A DNA stretch of 39,822 nucleotides, taken from Tateyamaria pelophila. Its GTDB lineage: Bacteria > Pseudomonadota > Alphaproteobacteria > Rhodobacterales > Rhodobacteraceae. The stretch lies in assembly GCF_019966495.1 (NCBI RefSeq), contig NZ_JAIMIA010000041.1, positions 1-39,822 of the forward strand, given 5' to 3'. Both the position numbers and the translations under genes were made by a program. Position 1 is the first letter of the stretch. The number at the start of each line of letters is the position of its first letter. Shown here one piece after another: positions 28,718 to 37,259 of this stretch. The notes below the pieces were generated by a model. It did not search any database and was not told where the DNA came from. It saw nothing but the letters and a program-made list of their open reading frames with translations.

Positions 28718-30631
28718 TCAACCCCTTCCGCGCTTGGAAAAGCGCGGCAGCATCGCGCTGAAATCCATGCCTTTGCCGTCTTCATCCTCAACGAACTGAC
28801 GGTACAGCTCAAAAGCACGCGCGCCCATCGGGGTATCGGCGTCAACTGCCTCTGCCGCTTGTTGGCTGAGGCCCAGATCCTTGAGCATCAACTCGGCGGC
28901 AAAACCGGGGACATACCCATTGTCCGCCGGGCTGGCAGGTCCGACGCCCGGGGCAGGGCAGTAGGCATTCATCGTCCAGCTATAGCCCGACGACGTGCTG
29001 ACCACGTCAAACATCTTTTGCCGGTCGAGGCCCAGCTTGTCGGCCAAGGCGAAAGCTTCGCAGGTGGCGATCATCGTAGCACCGAGGATCATGTTGTTGC
29101 AGATCTTGGCAGCCTGTCCCGCCCCGGCATCGCCGCAATGCACCGCTTTTTGTCCCATGATGTCGAACAGAGGCCTTGCTGCGGCAAAGCCTGCGTCGCT
29201 GCCGCCCGCCATGAAAGTCAGCGTTCCGGCAGAGGCCCCGCCAATCCCGCCCGACACCGGTGCATCGACGCTGAGCAACCCTGCGGCCTCGGCGTCACTT
29301 GCCACGGCGCGCGCGCTCTCCACATCCACGGTCGAACAATCGATCAGGGTGGCACCTGCGCGCATGGCCGGAATCACCTCGGCGGCTACAGTGCGCAGGA
29401 TCGCGCCGTTGGGGAGCATCGTGATGACGATATCCTGCGCGCTGGCGGCTTCGGCTGCGCTGGCGGCATTTGTGACACCTTCTGCCGTCGTGCCAGCCAC
29501 GTCAAAGCCGGTGACTGTGTGGCCCGCTTTGGCAAGGTTCGCCGCCATTGGCGCGCCCATGTTGCCCAGCCCGATAAATCCGATCTTCATACCTGTCTCT
29601 CCCAATTTTAGCGCCATTTTCCCCAGTGGCATCAACATCTTGCTGACTGCCGCGGCCGGAACTTTCGCGTCCGGAAACTGCCATTTCGGGCTGCGATCCT
29701 TGTCGATGATTGCGGCGCGGATGCCTTCGAGGAAATCGCCGTGCTCCATTGACCGGGACGTAAAGCGATATTCGAGGTCCAGCGCCTTTTCCATGGTCAG
29801 GGACGGCCCGCGCAGGCGGTGCAAAACCTCGATGGTGCAAGCCATGGACAGCGGACTGTTTTGGTTCATCCGTTTCAGCGTGTCGCAGGCGAAATCGCTG
29901 TCTTCGGCTTTCAGCGTTGTCAGGATATCCCCCAAGGCTTCGCCGTGAAAATGGCGGTCGATGTCTGGCATCGCGGCTTGCAGAGGGCCGGGGGCAGGGG
30001 CCGTGCCTGCCTGCACCAGCAGGTCAGTATCGCCTGTGGCTTCCAACTGTGCGACCAGGTGCGGCCACTGCGCTTCTGGGATGTAGAGATCGGCAAAGCC
30101 CGCGAAAATCGCGTCGCTTGCATTCATTCGCGCCGCCGTTGTGCCCAGATATTCGCCCAACCGCCCCGGCGCGAGGGCCAGCATCAGTGATCCGCCCACG
30201 TCCGGGATCAGCCCGATGCCGCATTCGGGCATGGCGATCTGGCTGCTGTCGCCGACAACGCGGTGCGAGCCGTGACAGCCAATGCCGACGCCACCGCCCA
30301 TGGTGAAGCCCTGCATGAAACTGACGACCGGTTTGGGATAGTTGAAGATCTTGTGGTTCAGGCGATATTCGTCGGCCCAGAATGTCTGGCCATAGGAATA
30401 ATCGCCTTTGGTCCCGGTGTCGTAGAGTTTCGCAATATCGCCACCGGAACAAAACGCGCGCTCCCCTTCGGCGTCGATCATGACCAGCGCAACCGCCGGA
30501 TCAGTGCGCCACGCGTCCATTGCGTCCTCGATGGCCAGACACATGTCGTCGGTCATGGCGTTCAGCGCCTGCGGGCGTTGCAGGGAGATCCGGCCCGCGC
30601 ACCCGGTGATACGAATTGAAATGTCGCTCAT
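28718..30631 (-). CDS. fused 3-hydroxyisobutyryl-CoA hydrolase / 3-hydroxyisobutyrate dehydrogenase
   Basis: One 637-residue frame joins two consecutive enzymes of valine breakdown. Residues 1-347 are a HIBYL-CoA hydrolase of the enoyl-CoA hydratase fold (ERAFCSGGDIAKLYD, FMQGFTMGGGVGIGCH, MPECGIGLIPDVGGS). Residues 348-637 are a 3-hydroxyisobutyrate dehydrogenase (MmsB) with the NAD motif GFIGLGNMGAPMAANLAKAG, DAPVSGGIGGASAGTL and the catalytic lysine in AGQAAKICNNMIL. Both halves have the length of the free enzymes and there is no linker. GGGAGAG lies 6 bases before the MmsB methionine (ATG at 29590), as if it were still a separate start. A TAA one frame over at 29610-29608 suggests a single-base slip removed the hydrolase stop. 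The start overlaps the acyl-CoA dehydrogenase stop by 4 bases. Confidence 0.88.
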   Translation of the reverse strand: MSDISIRITGCAGRISLQRPQALNAMTDDMCLAIEDAMDAWRTDPAVALVMIDAEGERAFCSGGDIAKLYDTGTKGDYSYGQTFWADEYRLNHKIFNYPKPVVSFMQGFTMGGGVGIGCHGSHRVVGDSSQIAMPECGIGLIPDVGGSLMLALAPGRLGEYLGTTAARMNASDAIFAGFADLYIPEAQWPHLVAQLEATGDTDLLVQAGTAPAPGPLQAAMPDIDRHFHGEALGDILTTLKAEDSDFACDTLKRMNQNSPLSMACTIEVLHRLRGPSLTMEKALDLEYRFTSRSMEHGDFLEGIRAAIIDKDRSPKWQFPDAKVPAAAVSKMLMPLGKMALKLGETGMKIGFIGLGNMGAPMAANLAKAGHTVTGFDVAGTTAEGVTNAASAAEAASAQDIVITMLPNGAILRTVAAEVIPAMRAGATLIDCSTVDVESARAVASDAEAAGLLSVDAPVSGGIGGASAGTLTFMAGGSDAGFAAARPLFDIMGQKAVHCGDAGAGQAAKICNNMILGATMIATCEAFALADKLGLDRQKMFDVVSTSSGYSWTMNAYCPAPGVGPASPADNGYVPGFAAELMLKDLGLSQQAAEAVDADTPMGARAFELYRQFVEDEDGKGMDFSAMLPRFSKRGRG

Positions 30632-31770
30632 CGGTTCTTCAGCATGTCGCGCGCCACGATGATCCGCATGATTTCATTGGTGCCTTCGAGGATCTGGTGC
30701 ACCCGCAAATCGCGGACCAGTTTTTCGATCCCGTAATCGGCCAGATAGCCATAGCCACCGTGCAGTTGCAGACACTGGTCCACGACCTTGCTGCCGGTCT
30801 CTGTTACGAATTTCTTGGCCATGGCGCAGAATTTGGTCGCATCGGGCGCGCCCTGATCCAGCTTCCATGCGGCTTGCCGCAGAAAGGTGCGTGCAGCCTG
30901 CAATTCAATCTCCATGTCCGCAAGTCGCCATTGCAACCCTTGGAATTGGTCGATGGATTGGCCAAAAGCCTTGCGCTCACTCATGTAGTCCAACGTTGAG
31001 GTGATTGCGGTTTGAGCAGCACCCAGTGAACAGGCGGCAATGTTCAAACGGCCACCATCGAGCCCCTTCATGGCGTAAGTGAACCCTTTGCCTTCTTCGC
31101 CTACCAGATTTCCCGCTGAAATCTTGCAATTGTCGAATTGCACCTGGGCGGTGGGTTGGCTGCGCCAGCCCATTTTTTCCTCCAGCGCGCCGAAACTCAG
31201 GCCATCGACGCCATCCTCCACAAAGACGGTCGAAACCCCCTTGGGCCCATCTTCGCCCGTTCGCACCATACAGACATAGGCATCGGAATAGCCGCCGCCG
31301 GAGATGAATGCCTTGGTCCCGTTCAGCGTATAACCTTCGTTCGTGCGCTCGGCCCGGGTGCGCAATGCGGCGGCGTCCGATCCGGACCCCGGCTCGGTCA
31401 GGCAGTAGCTCAGCACGGTGTCCATGCTCAGCACGTCGGGCATCACCCGCGCCTTCAACTCATCGCTGCCGAAGCTGTCGAGCATCTTGGCGCACATGTT
31501 GTGGATCGAGAGGAACGCTGCGACAGAGGGGCAGGCCATCGACAGCGCCTCGAACACCAAAGTGGCATCCAGTCGCGACAGACCGGCGCCGCCCGCGTCC
31601 TCGGACACATAGAGAGAGGCAAAGCCAAGCGCGCCGACCTCCGGCCAAAGCGCCTTCGGGATGGTGCCCGCGGCTTCCCAGTCGCGCGCATGCGGTGCGA
31701 TCTTTTCCTGACCAAAGGCATAGGCCATGTCAAAAATTGCTGTTTGTTCTTCTGTCAATGCGAAGTCCAT
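30628..31770 (-). CDS. acyl-CoA dehydrogenase, probably isobutyryl-CoA dehydrogenase
   Basis: FAD enzyme that oxidises the acyl-CoA at C2-C3 and passes electrons to ETF. The 380 residues show the conserved YCLTEPGSGSDAAALRT, FISGGGYSDAYVCM, and the C-terminal catalytic block HQILEGTNEIMRIIVARDML. Isobutyryl-CoA specificity is inferred from the operon, which contains the later valine steps. CAGGAGG lies about 5 bases before the ATG, 63 bases after the SpoIIAA-like gene. The stop overlaps the start of the fused hydrolase-dehydrogenase gene (ATGA). Confidence 0.9.
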   Translation of the reverse strand: MDFALTEEQTAIFDMAYAFGQEKIAPHARDWEAAGTIPKALWPEVGALGFASLYVSEDAGGAGLSRLDATLVFEALSMACPSVAAFLSIHNMCAKMLDSFGSDELKARVMPDVLSMDTVLSYCLTEPGSGSDAAALRTRAERTNEGYTLNGTKAFISGGGYSDAYVCMVRTGEDGPKGVSTVFVEDGVDGLSFGALEEKMGWRSQPTAQVQFDNCKISAGNLVGEEGKGFTYAMKGLDGGRLNIAACSLGAAQTAITSTLDYMSERKAFGQSIDQFQGLQWRLADMEIELQAARTFLRQAAWKLDQGAPDATKFCAMAKKFVTETGSKVVDQCLQLHGGYGYLADYGIEKLVRDLRVHQILEGTNEIMRIIVARDMLKNR

Positions 31771-31833
31771 GGAGCCTCCTGTGCGGCGCTTTGTATCTGT
31801 TGTGGCACGTGCTAGCGGCCGATCTTTACCAGA

Positions 31834-32268
31834 TTATTGCAAGGTTTTTTCATCGACGGTCGCCATCAATTCAGCGATGGTTGCCTCCGGTTGGCCGATC
31901 AGGGCAAGCCCGTCGGCCTCGTTCAGTTGCACCAGTGGAACAACCGCGTCCACGTCTTCCCACGAGCGCGCAAACATCTCACTGACCTCCTGGCTGATCG
32001 GAGTGGGGGCGATGTAGACGGCCAGCGATTCCACACCGGAACTGGTGAAACGTTCCGCCTTGGCGGCCTGCATGTTCATGAAACGCACGTAGTCTTTTTC
32101 AAAACTCTCGATCCGGGACAGATCGATCAGCTGTTTTTGTCCTGCCGCATAATCCGGGTGCGTGATGTAGGCTTTGGTCGCCGCCAAGGTTTCATCGATG
32201 GTCGCATGGCCTGCGTACCAGACCACGACAAGGCCGCGATCTGGTATTATGCGAAACGTAACGGCCAT
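31834..32268 (-). CDS. SpoIIAA/STAS-like small protein
   Basis: A 144-residue soluble protein. It begins MAVTFRIIPDRGLVVVWYAG, then has KQLIDLSRIESFEKDYVRFM and a helical C-terminus; the strand-helix pattern with a central LIDLS strand resembles the SpoIIAA-like (STAS-type) fold. The assignment is by pattern only. The gene begins one base after the mmsA stop codon ends, and is therefore coupled to it and part of the valine operon. Proteins of this kind often bind small ligands or regulate partners; a role in valine catabolism is not known. Confidence 0.6.
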   Translation of the reverse strand: MAVTFRIIPDRGLVVVWYAGHATIDETLAATKAYITHPDYAAGQKQLIDLSRIESFEKDYVRFMNMQAAKAERFTSSGVESLAVYIAPTPISQEVSEMFARSWEDVDAVVPLVQLNEADGLALIGQPEATIAELMATVDEKTLQ

Positions 32269-32269
32269 A

Positions 32270-33769
32270 TCATTCCATGATGGGTATCGAAAACTCTCCG
32301 CCTTCCTTGATGCCAGACGGCCACCGCGACGTCACGGTTTTTGTGCGCGTATAGAATTTGAACGCATCGGGCCCGTGTTGGTTGAGGTCGCCAAAGACCG
32401 ATTTCTTCCAACCGCCAAAGGTGTGATAGGCCAACGGCACCGGGATCGGCACGTTGATTCCGACCATGCCGATGTTGATTCGGTTGGCGAAATCGCGGGC
32501 CGCATCGCCGTCGCGCGTAAAGATTGCGGTGCCGTTGCCATATTCGTGGTCCATGGCGAGGCCAAGCGCCTCTTCATAGTCTTGCGCGCGCACGCAGGTC
32601 AGAACGGGGCCAAAGATTTCCTGTGTATAGATGTCCATATCCTTGGTTGCATGGTCAAACAGGTGCGGCCCGACAAAGAACCCGTCCTCATAGCCTTGCA
32701 ATTTGAAACCACGCCCATCGACAACCAGTTTGGCGCCCTGATCGATTCCGGTTTGCACCAGCCGTTCGATATTGGCCTTTGCGGCCGCGGTCACGACAGG
32801 GCCGTAATCAACATCATTGCCGGAGGTATATGGCCCGACCTTGAGCTTTTCGATCCGTGGCACCAGTTTTTCGATCAGCCGGTCCGCCGTTTCGTCGCCC
32901 ACAGGAACGGCCACCGAGATCGCCATGCAGCGTTCGCCCGCAGCCCCGTATCCCGCGCCGATCAGCGCATCGGCCGCCTGATCCATGTCCGCGTCGGGCA
33001 TGATGATCATGTGGTTCTTGGCCCCACCGAAACACTGCACGCGCTTGCCGTTGGCACAGCCCGTCGCATAGATGTATTCGGCGATTGGGGTCGAGCCGAC
33101 AAAGCCGATGGATTGAATGACATCGTGGTGAAGGATCGCATCGACCGCTTCCTTGTCACCGTTGACGACTTGCAGGATGCCCTTGGGCAGGCCTGCTTCT
33201 TCCATCAATTCCGCCAGCATCAGGGGCACGGATGGGTCCCGCTCGGAGGGTTTGAGGATAAAGGCGTTGCCGCAGGCGATGGCAGGTGCAAACATCCACA
33301 TCGGGATCATGGCCGGGAAGTTGAAGGGCGTGATGCCCGCCGTCACGCCAAGGGCCTGACGCATGGAATACATGTCGATGCCGGGGCCCGCGCTGTCGGT
33401 ATATTCACCTTTCAGCAGTTGCGGCGCGCCGATGCAGTATTCCACGACCTCGAGGCCGCGCTGCACATCGCCGGCTGCATCGGGCAGGGTCTTGCCATGC
33501 TCACGGCTCAGCGCTTCGGCCAGTTTGTCCATGTCGCGGTTCAGCAGATCGACGAATTTCATCATCACCCGCGCGCGGCGCTGCGGGTTCACTGCGGCCC
33601 AGGCGGGTTGCGCCTTGGCCGCGATTTCGACCGCGTGGTCCAGTTCGTCCGTGGATGCCAGCGGCACCTTGGCCTGAATCTCTCCGGTGGCCGGGTTCAT
33701 CACATTGGCAAAGCGGCCGGATGTGCCTTTGACATGGGCACCGTTGATGTAGTGAGTTAGCTCTTGCAT
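32270..33769 (-). CDS. mmsA: CoA-acylating methylmalonate-semialdehyde dehydrogenase
   Basis: Converts methylmalonate semialdehyde to propionyl-CoA, the last step of this branch of valine degradation. The 499 residues show the aldehyde-dehydrogenase fold with TPFNFPAMIPMWMFAPAIAC, the NAD site GFVGSTPIAEYIY, and the catalytic cysteine in GAAGERCMAISVAV, as in MmsA enzymes. The C-terminus (SVFGDLNQHGPDAFKFYTRT) is typical. AAGGAG lies 6 bases before the ATG. First gene of the operon and divergent from a LysR gene across 221 bases. Confidence 0.95.
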   Translation of the reverse strand: MQELTHYINGAHVKGTSGRFANVMNPATGEIQAKVPLASTDELDHAVEIAAKAQPAWAAVNPQRRARVMMKFVDLLNRDMDKLAEALSREHGKTLPDAAGDVQRGLEVVEYCIGAPQLLKGEYTDSAGPGIDMYSMRQALGVTAGITPFNFPAMIPMWMFAPAIACGNAFILKPSERDPSVPLMLAELMEEAGLPKGILQVVNGDKEAVDAILHHDVIQSIGFVGSTPIAEYIYATGCANGKRVQCFGGAKNHMIIMPDADMDQAADALIGAGYGAAGERCMAISVAVPVGDETADRLIEKLVPRIEKLKVGPYTSGNDVDYGPVVTAAAKANIERLVQTGIDQGAKLVVDGRGFKLQGYEDGFFVGPHLFDHATKDMDIYTQEIFGPVLTCVRAQDYEEALGLAMDHEYGNGTAIFTRDGDAARDFANRINIGMVGINVPIPVPLAYHTFGGWKKSVFGDLNQHGPDAFKFYTRTKTVTSRWPSGIKEGGEFSIPIME

Positions 33770-33860
33770 GGATGTCTCCTTGTCGCGCGCCGGATCGGCA
33801 CAAAATGGTCAGATGGCGTGGGGGCGATGCGCCCTTTGCCAGATTACGGCCAAGATAGTC

Positions 33861-33910
33861 TTGCAAAATCCGGTGTAAAAGAGGCAATTGGGCAAAACCA
33901 TTTTGCAAAA
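33861..33910. promoter_or_regulatory. candidate LysR binding sites between mmsA and the regulator
   Basis: TTGCAAAA occurs at 33861-33868 and 33903-33910, 42 bases apart, which is four helical turns. Between them GCAAAACCATTTTGC (33892-33906) is a perfect 6-base inverted repeat around CCA. The arrangement suits a LysR tetramer covering the divergent promoters. The site is inferred from symmetry and place only. Confidence 0.5.
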
Positions 33911-33990
33911 ATGCATGATCTCGGGTTTTCGGCCGGATTTGGCCAGTCGCAATCGTGCGACATCCGGGAAATGACATCAGGAAGTGAGAC

Positions 33991-34926
33991 ATGCAGGCAC
34001 ATTGGGACGATCTGCGCCTGTTTCTGGCCGTCGCGCGGGCGGAAACGCTGTCGGGCGCCAGTGCGCTGGTTCGCCTGGATGCCGCGACGCTGGGGCGGCG
34101 CATTGCGCGCCTGGAAAAGCAACTTGGCGTCGGACTGTTCGTCAAATCTCCGCAAGGCTACGCGCTGACGGATGCCGGGCAGCGGCTGATGATCAGGGCC
34201 GAGGCCGCCGAAGAAGCGATGCGTGCCGCAGCCGAGGGTGTATCGGTGCACCGGGTCTCGGCGGACGGCCCTCAATTCGCTGCGCTGAGCGGGCAGATCC
34301 GCCTGGGTGCGCCGGATGGTTGTGCCAACTACCTGTTGCCGCAGGTTTGCGCCGCACTGACAGACCAGCATCCAGATCTCGATATCCAGATCGTCGCCTT
34401 GCCGCGCGTCTTCAACCTGTCGCGGCGCGAGGCGGATATGGCAATCGGGGTCAGCGCGCCCACAGCAGGGCGCCTGACGGTGCAACGGGTCACCGATTAC
34501 AAACTGCATTTTGCCGCCAGTACGGAATATCTCTCCAAGGCGCCTCCTTTGGCGCACATGTCCGACCTGCCACAGCATCGAATCGTGGGCTATATCCCCG
34601 ACATGATCTTTGACCGTGAATTGGATTATCTGGCCGACGCTGGGGTGCAGCGGATCGCATTGGCCTCGAACTCGGTCTCGGTGCAGCTTAACCTCTTGCG
34701 GCAAGGCGGCGGGGTCGGGGTCGTGCACGATTTCGCACTGCCCACGGTGCCGGGCGTGCAGCGTGTTCTGGTGAACCAGTTCGCCCTCCAACGCAGCTTT
34801 TACCTGATCCGCCACGCGGCGGACCGGGATCATCGCACGCTGAACCGGTTTGCGGAACTGCTCGGCCAGGGGATCAAGGCCGAGGTGACGCGACTGGAGC
34901 GCATATCGGGCGAAAGCGGTGCCTGA
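33991..34926 (+). CDS. LysR-family transcriptional regulator
   Basis: A 311-residue LTTR. Residues 1-60 form the winged helix-turn-helix (MQAHWDDLRLFLAVARAETL, DAATLGRRIARLEKQLGVGL, ALTDAGQRL), and the rest is the periplasmic-binding-like effector domain from about residue 95. AGGAAG lies upstream of the ATG. Divergent placement next to mmsA makes it the likely regulator of the valine operon, perhaps responding to an intermediate such as a branched acyl compound; the effector is not known. Confidence 0.93.
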   Translation: MQAHWDDLRLFLAVARAETLSGASALVRLDAATLGRRIARLEKQLGVGLFVKSPQGYALTDAGQRLMIRAEAAEEAMRAAAEGVSVHRVSADGPQFAALSGQIRLGAPDGCANYLLPQVCAALTDQHPDLDIQIVALPRVFNLSRREADMAIGVSAPTAGRLTVQRVTDYKLHFAASTEYLSKAPPLAHMSDLPQHRIVGYIPDMIFDRELDYLADAGVQRIALASNSVSVQLNLLRQGGGVGVVHDFALPTVPGVQRVLVNQFALQRSFYLIRHAADRDHRTLNRFAELLGQGIKAEVTRLERISGESGA

Positions 34927-35055
34927 TGCCGGAACACGGCCAATCTTTCGCGAAAAGTCGAGTTATGCGGGGATCTTGGCAAAGGGCAGGCTTGACAGGA
35001 GGGGGGCAGGACGTTGACGCTAGGACAGCGTACATATCAGCCCAAGGAGCGTCCC

Positions 35056-35490
35056 ATGCTGGTCCACAACATTCTGAAATCGAAATCCGACGATGCCGTG
35101 GTCACCGTGCCGCCCGGATCCTTGGTGTCTGACGCGGTCAAAATTCTGGCGGAGCGCAAAATCGGAACGGTCGTCGTCTCAAAGGACGGGAAAACGGCCG
35201 ATGGCATCCTGTCTGAGCGTGATATCGTACGGATGCTGTCTAAACAGGGCGGTGCGATCCTGAACGAACCTGTCGATGCGTTCATGACGAAAAAACTGGT
35301 GACATGTGTGCGGAACGACAATGCGGATTCGATTCTGCAACAAATGACGGACGGGCGTTTTCGGCACATGCCGGTTGTGGAAGACGGGGTGTTGATCGGC
35401 CTCATCACCCTGGGCGATGTTGTCAAGGCGCGCCTGACCCAGCTTGCCATGGAGAAGGACGCCCTCGAAGGGATGATCATGGGCCACTAA
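35056..35490 (+). CDS. CBS-domain pair protein
   Basis: A 144-residue cytoplasmic protein made only of two CBS motifs (about 5-65, VVTVPPGSLVSDAVKILAER and ILSERDIVRMLSKQGG; about 70-135, MTKKLVTCVRNDNADSILQQ and HMPVVEDGVLIGLITLGDVV). Such stand-alone pairs usually bind adenosyl ligands (AMP, ATP, SAM) as sensors. AAGGAG lies 6 bases before the ATG at 35056. It precedes coaD by 63 bases, so a shared transcript is possible, but no direct link is known. Confidence 0.9.
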   Translation: MLVHNILKSKSDDAVVTVPPGSLVSDAVKILAERKIGTVVVSKDGKTADGILSERDIVRMLSKQGGAILNEPVDAFMTKKLVTCVRNDNADSILQQMTDGRFRHMPVVEDGVLIGLITLGDVVKARLTQLAMEKDALEGMIMGH

Positions 35491-35553
35491 GCCCGCTTGC
35501 AATCAGCCTGTTGAAATGCTGCATTGGCGACAAGTACAAAGACGGAGCCGCCC

Positions 35554-36054
35554 ATGCGCATCGGCCTATACCCCGGCACATTCGACCCGATCACCCTGGG
35601 TCATATTGATATCATTCGCCGGGCCAGTCCCATGGTCGATCGTCTGGTGATCGGCGTCGCGATCAACCGCGACAAGGGGCCGTTGTTCTCTCTAGAAGAA
35701 CGACTGAACATGATCGAGGCGGAATGCGCCAAGCTTTCTGAACAGACAGGCACCGAGATCGTTGCGCATCCGTTTGAGAATCTGCTGATCGATTGCGCCA
35801 GGGACGTTGGTGCACAGATCATCTTCCGGGGTTTACGCGCGGTGGCGGATTTTGAATATGAGTTTCAGATGGTGGGGATGAACCGTCAGTTGGACGACAG
35901 CATAGAAACCGTGTTCCTGATGGCCGAGGCCAAGCATCAGGCGATCGCGTCAAAGCTGGTCAAGGAGATCGCGCGCCTTGGAGGGGACGTGAGCAAATTC
36001 GTGACACCGCTGGTCAACAACGAGATCGTCGAGAGATTTAAGATAATCGCGTAA
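35554..36054 (+). CDS. coaD: phosphopantetheine adenylyltransferase
   Basis: Transfers AMP from ATP to 4'-phosphopantetheine, the penultimate step of coenzyme A synthesis. The 166 residues begin MRIGLYPGTFDPITLGHIDI with the T/HxGH nucleotidyltransferase motif, followed by GLRAVADFEYEFQMVGMNRQ and a conserved C-terminal KLVKEIARLGGDVSKFVTP. GGAG precedes the ATG. The gene ends at a strong bidirectional terminator shared with the convergent gap gene. Confidence 0.97.
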   Translation: MRIGLYPGTFDPITLGHIDIIRRASPMVDRLVIGVAINRDKGPLFSLEERLNMIEAECAKLSEQTGTEIVAHPFENLLIDCARDVGAQIIFRGLRAVADFEYEFQMVGMNRQLDDSIETVFLMAEAKHQAIASKLVKEIARLGGDVSKFVTPLVNNEIVERFKIIA

Positions 36055-36072
36055 GGTTCTGCTCTGGAACGA

Positions 36073-36104
36073 AAAAGAGCGCCTGTTTCGGCGCTCTTTT
36101 CTGT
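36073..36104. terminator. bidirectional terminator between coaD and gap
   Basis: AAAAGAGCGCC (36073-36083) and GGCGCTCTTTT (36090-36100) with a 6-base loop. The A/T-rich ends give T tracts on both strands, so it can stop transcription from coaD and from the convergent gap. Confidence 0.93.
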
Positions 36105-36124
36105 TTCTGCAGGGCAGGCCTAGT

Positions 36125-37129
36125 TTACAGGTATTTGCCCATTTCGACGGCCGTGTCGGCCATCCGGTTTGAAAAGCCCCATTCATTGTCATACCACGTC
36201 AGGATCCGCGCCAAATTGCCATCCATGACTTTGGTCTGATCTGTCGCGAAGATCGATGAGTGGGGATCATGGTTGAAATCCATGCTGACCAACTTGGCAT
36301 CCGTGACACCCAGCACACCCTTGAGCGGCCCGGATGCAGCGGCGGCCGTCATTGCGGCGTTGATCTTCTCGACCGTCACATCGGTGTCCAGTTCGACTGT
36401 CAGGTCGACGCAGGACACGTTGGGCGTTGGTACCCGGATCGCGACGCCGTCGAGCTTTCCGTTCAACTCGGGCATCACCAAGCCGACGGCCTTGGCGGCG
36501 CCTGTCGATGTCGGGATCATCGATAAGGCGGCGGCGCGGGCGCGATAAAGATCGCTGTGCATCGTGTCCAGCGTCGGCTGGTCACCGGTATAGCTGTGCA
36601 CGGTTGTCATGAATCCGCGTTTGATTCCAAAGGAATCATGCAGGATCTTGGCGACCGGCGTCAGGCAGTTGGTGGTGCATGACGCGTTTGATACGATGAT
36701 GTCGTCGGCGGACAATATGTCGTGGTTGACGCCGTAAACGATCGTTTTGTCGGCGTCCTTGCCCGGTGCCGAAATCAGGACCCGGCTGGCGCCGTTTTCG
36801 AGGTGCGCCTGACAGGCTTCCTTGGAGGTAAAGATGCCGGTACACTCCATCACGATATCCACGTGCGCCCACGGCAGGTCCGCCGGATTGCGCATGGCGC
36901 TGACCTTGATCGGGCCAGTGCCCACGTCAATGGTGTCGTCGGTGGTTTTGACCTGCACAGGAAAGCGACCATGCACGCTGTCATATTGCAGCAGATGTGC
37001 GTTTGTCTCGACCGGACCAAGATCGTTGATGGCAACAACCTCGATATCTGTGCGCCCGCTTTCGATAATTGCGCGAAGCACGTTGCGGCCGATCCGACCG
37101 AATCCATTAATTGCGACTTTGATGGCCAT
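36125..37129 (-). CDS. gap: glyceraldehyde-3-phosphate dehydrogenase (NAD type)
   Basis: Oxidises glyceraldehyde 3-phosphate to 1,3-bisphosphoglycerate with NAD. The 334 residues include the nucleotide fold AIKVAINGFGRIGRNVLRAI, NDLGPVETNAHLLQYDSVHG with the Asp of NAD-preferring enzymes, the catalytic NASCTTNCLTPV and the histidine in MTTVHSYTGDQPT. GGGGGA lies about 5 bases before the ATG at 37129; the frame extends to 37192 but that start is unsupported. It is the downstream member of a gap pair, with a microprotein gene and a second GAPDH gene upstream on the same strand. Confidence 0.96.
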   Translation of the reverse strand: MAIKVAINGFGRIGRNVLRAIIESGRTDIEVVAINDLGPVETNAHLLQYDSVHGRFPVQVKTTDDTIDVGTGPIKVSAMRNPADLPWAHVDIVMECTGIFTSKEACQAHLENGASRVLISAPGKDADKTIVYGVNHDILSADDIIVSNASCTTNCLTPVAKILHDSFGIKRGFMTTVHSYTGDQPTLDTMHSDLYRARAAALSMIPTSTGAAKAVGLVMPELNGKLDGVAIRVPTPNVSCVDLTVELDTDVTVEKINAAMTAAAASGPLKGVLGVTDAKLVSMDFNHDPHSSIFATDQTKVMDGNLARILTWYDNEWGFSNRMADTAVEMGKYL

Positions 37130-37203
37130 GGTATCCCCCATGTCTGGTGTCAGTAATGCGTCTGAAACGACAATATGGTCACGATGTATCATGCCTTGCC
37201 GCC

Positions 37204-37215
37204 GTTAACGCTAAC
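37204..37215 (-). promoter_or_regulatory. CG-centred operator upstream of gap
   Basis: GTTAACGCTAAC, half-sites GTTA and TAAC around N-CG-N, 74 bases upstream of the gap ATG and 44 bases past the microprotein stop. It resembles the motif I recall for CceR, a LacI-family regulator of central carbon metabolism in Rhodobacter (TGTTAGCGCTAACA). It suggests gap has its own promoter. Confidence 0.6.
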
Positions 37216-37259
37216 AACTAGATTTCAGCGGCGCTGTCAACCGGGCAGGCCATTTGTCT

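Noticed and set aside
28718-29590. A separate mmsB gene starting at 29590 entered as its own CDS
   Set aside because: The frame is continuous with the hydrolase in this sequence, so I list one CDS and report the internal start as a finding.
32174-33760. Long + strand frame opposite mmsA
   Set aside because: MmsA is certain on the other strand and the frame has the composition of an antisense shadow. The same applies to long frames opposite uvrA (26965-28302), lpdA (22965-24248) and the MFS gene (24245-25387).
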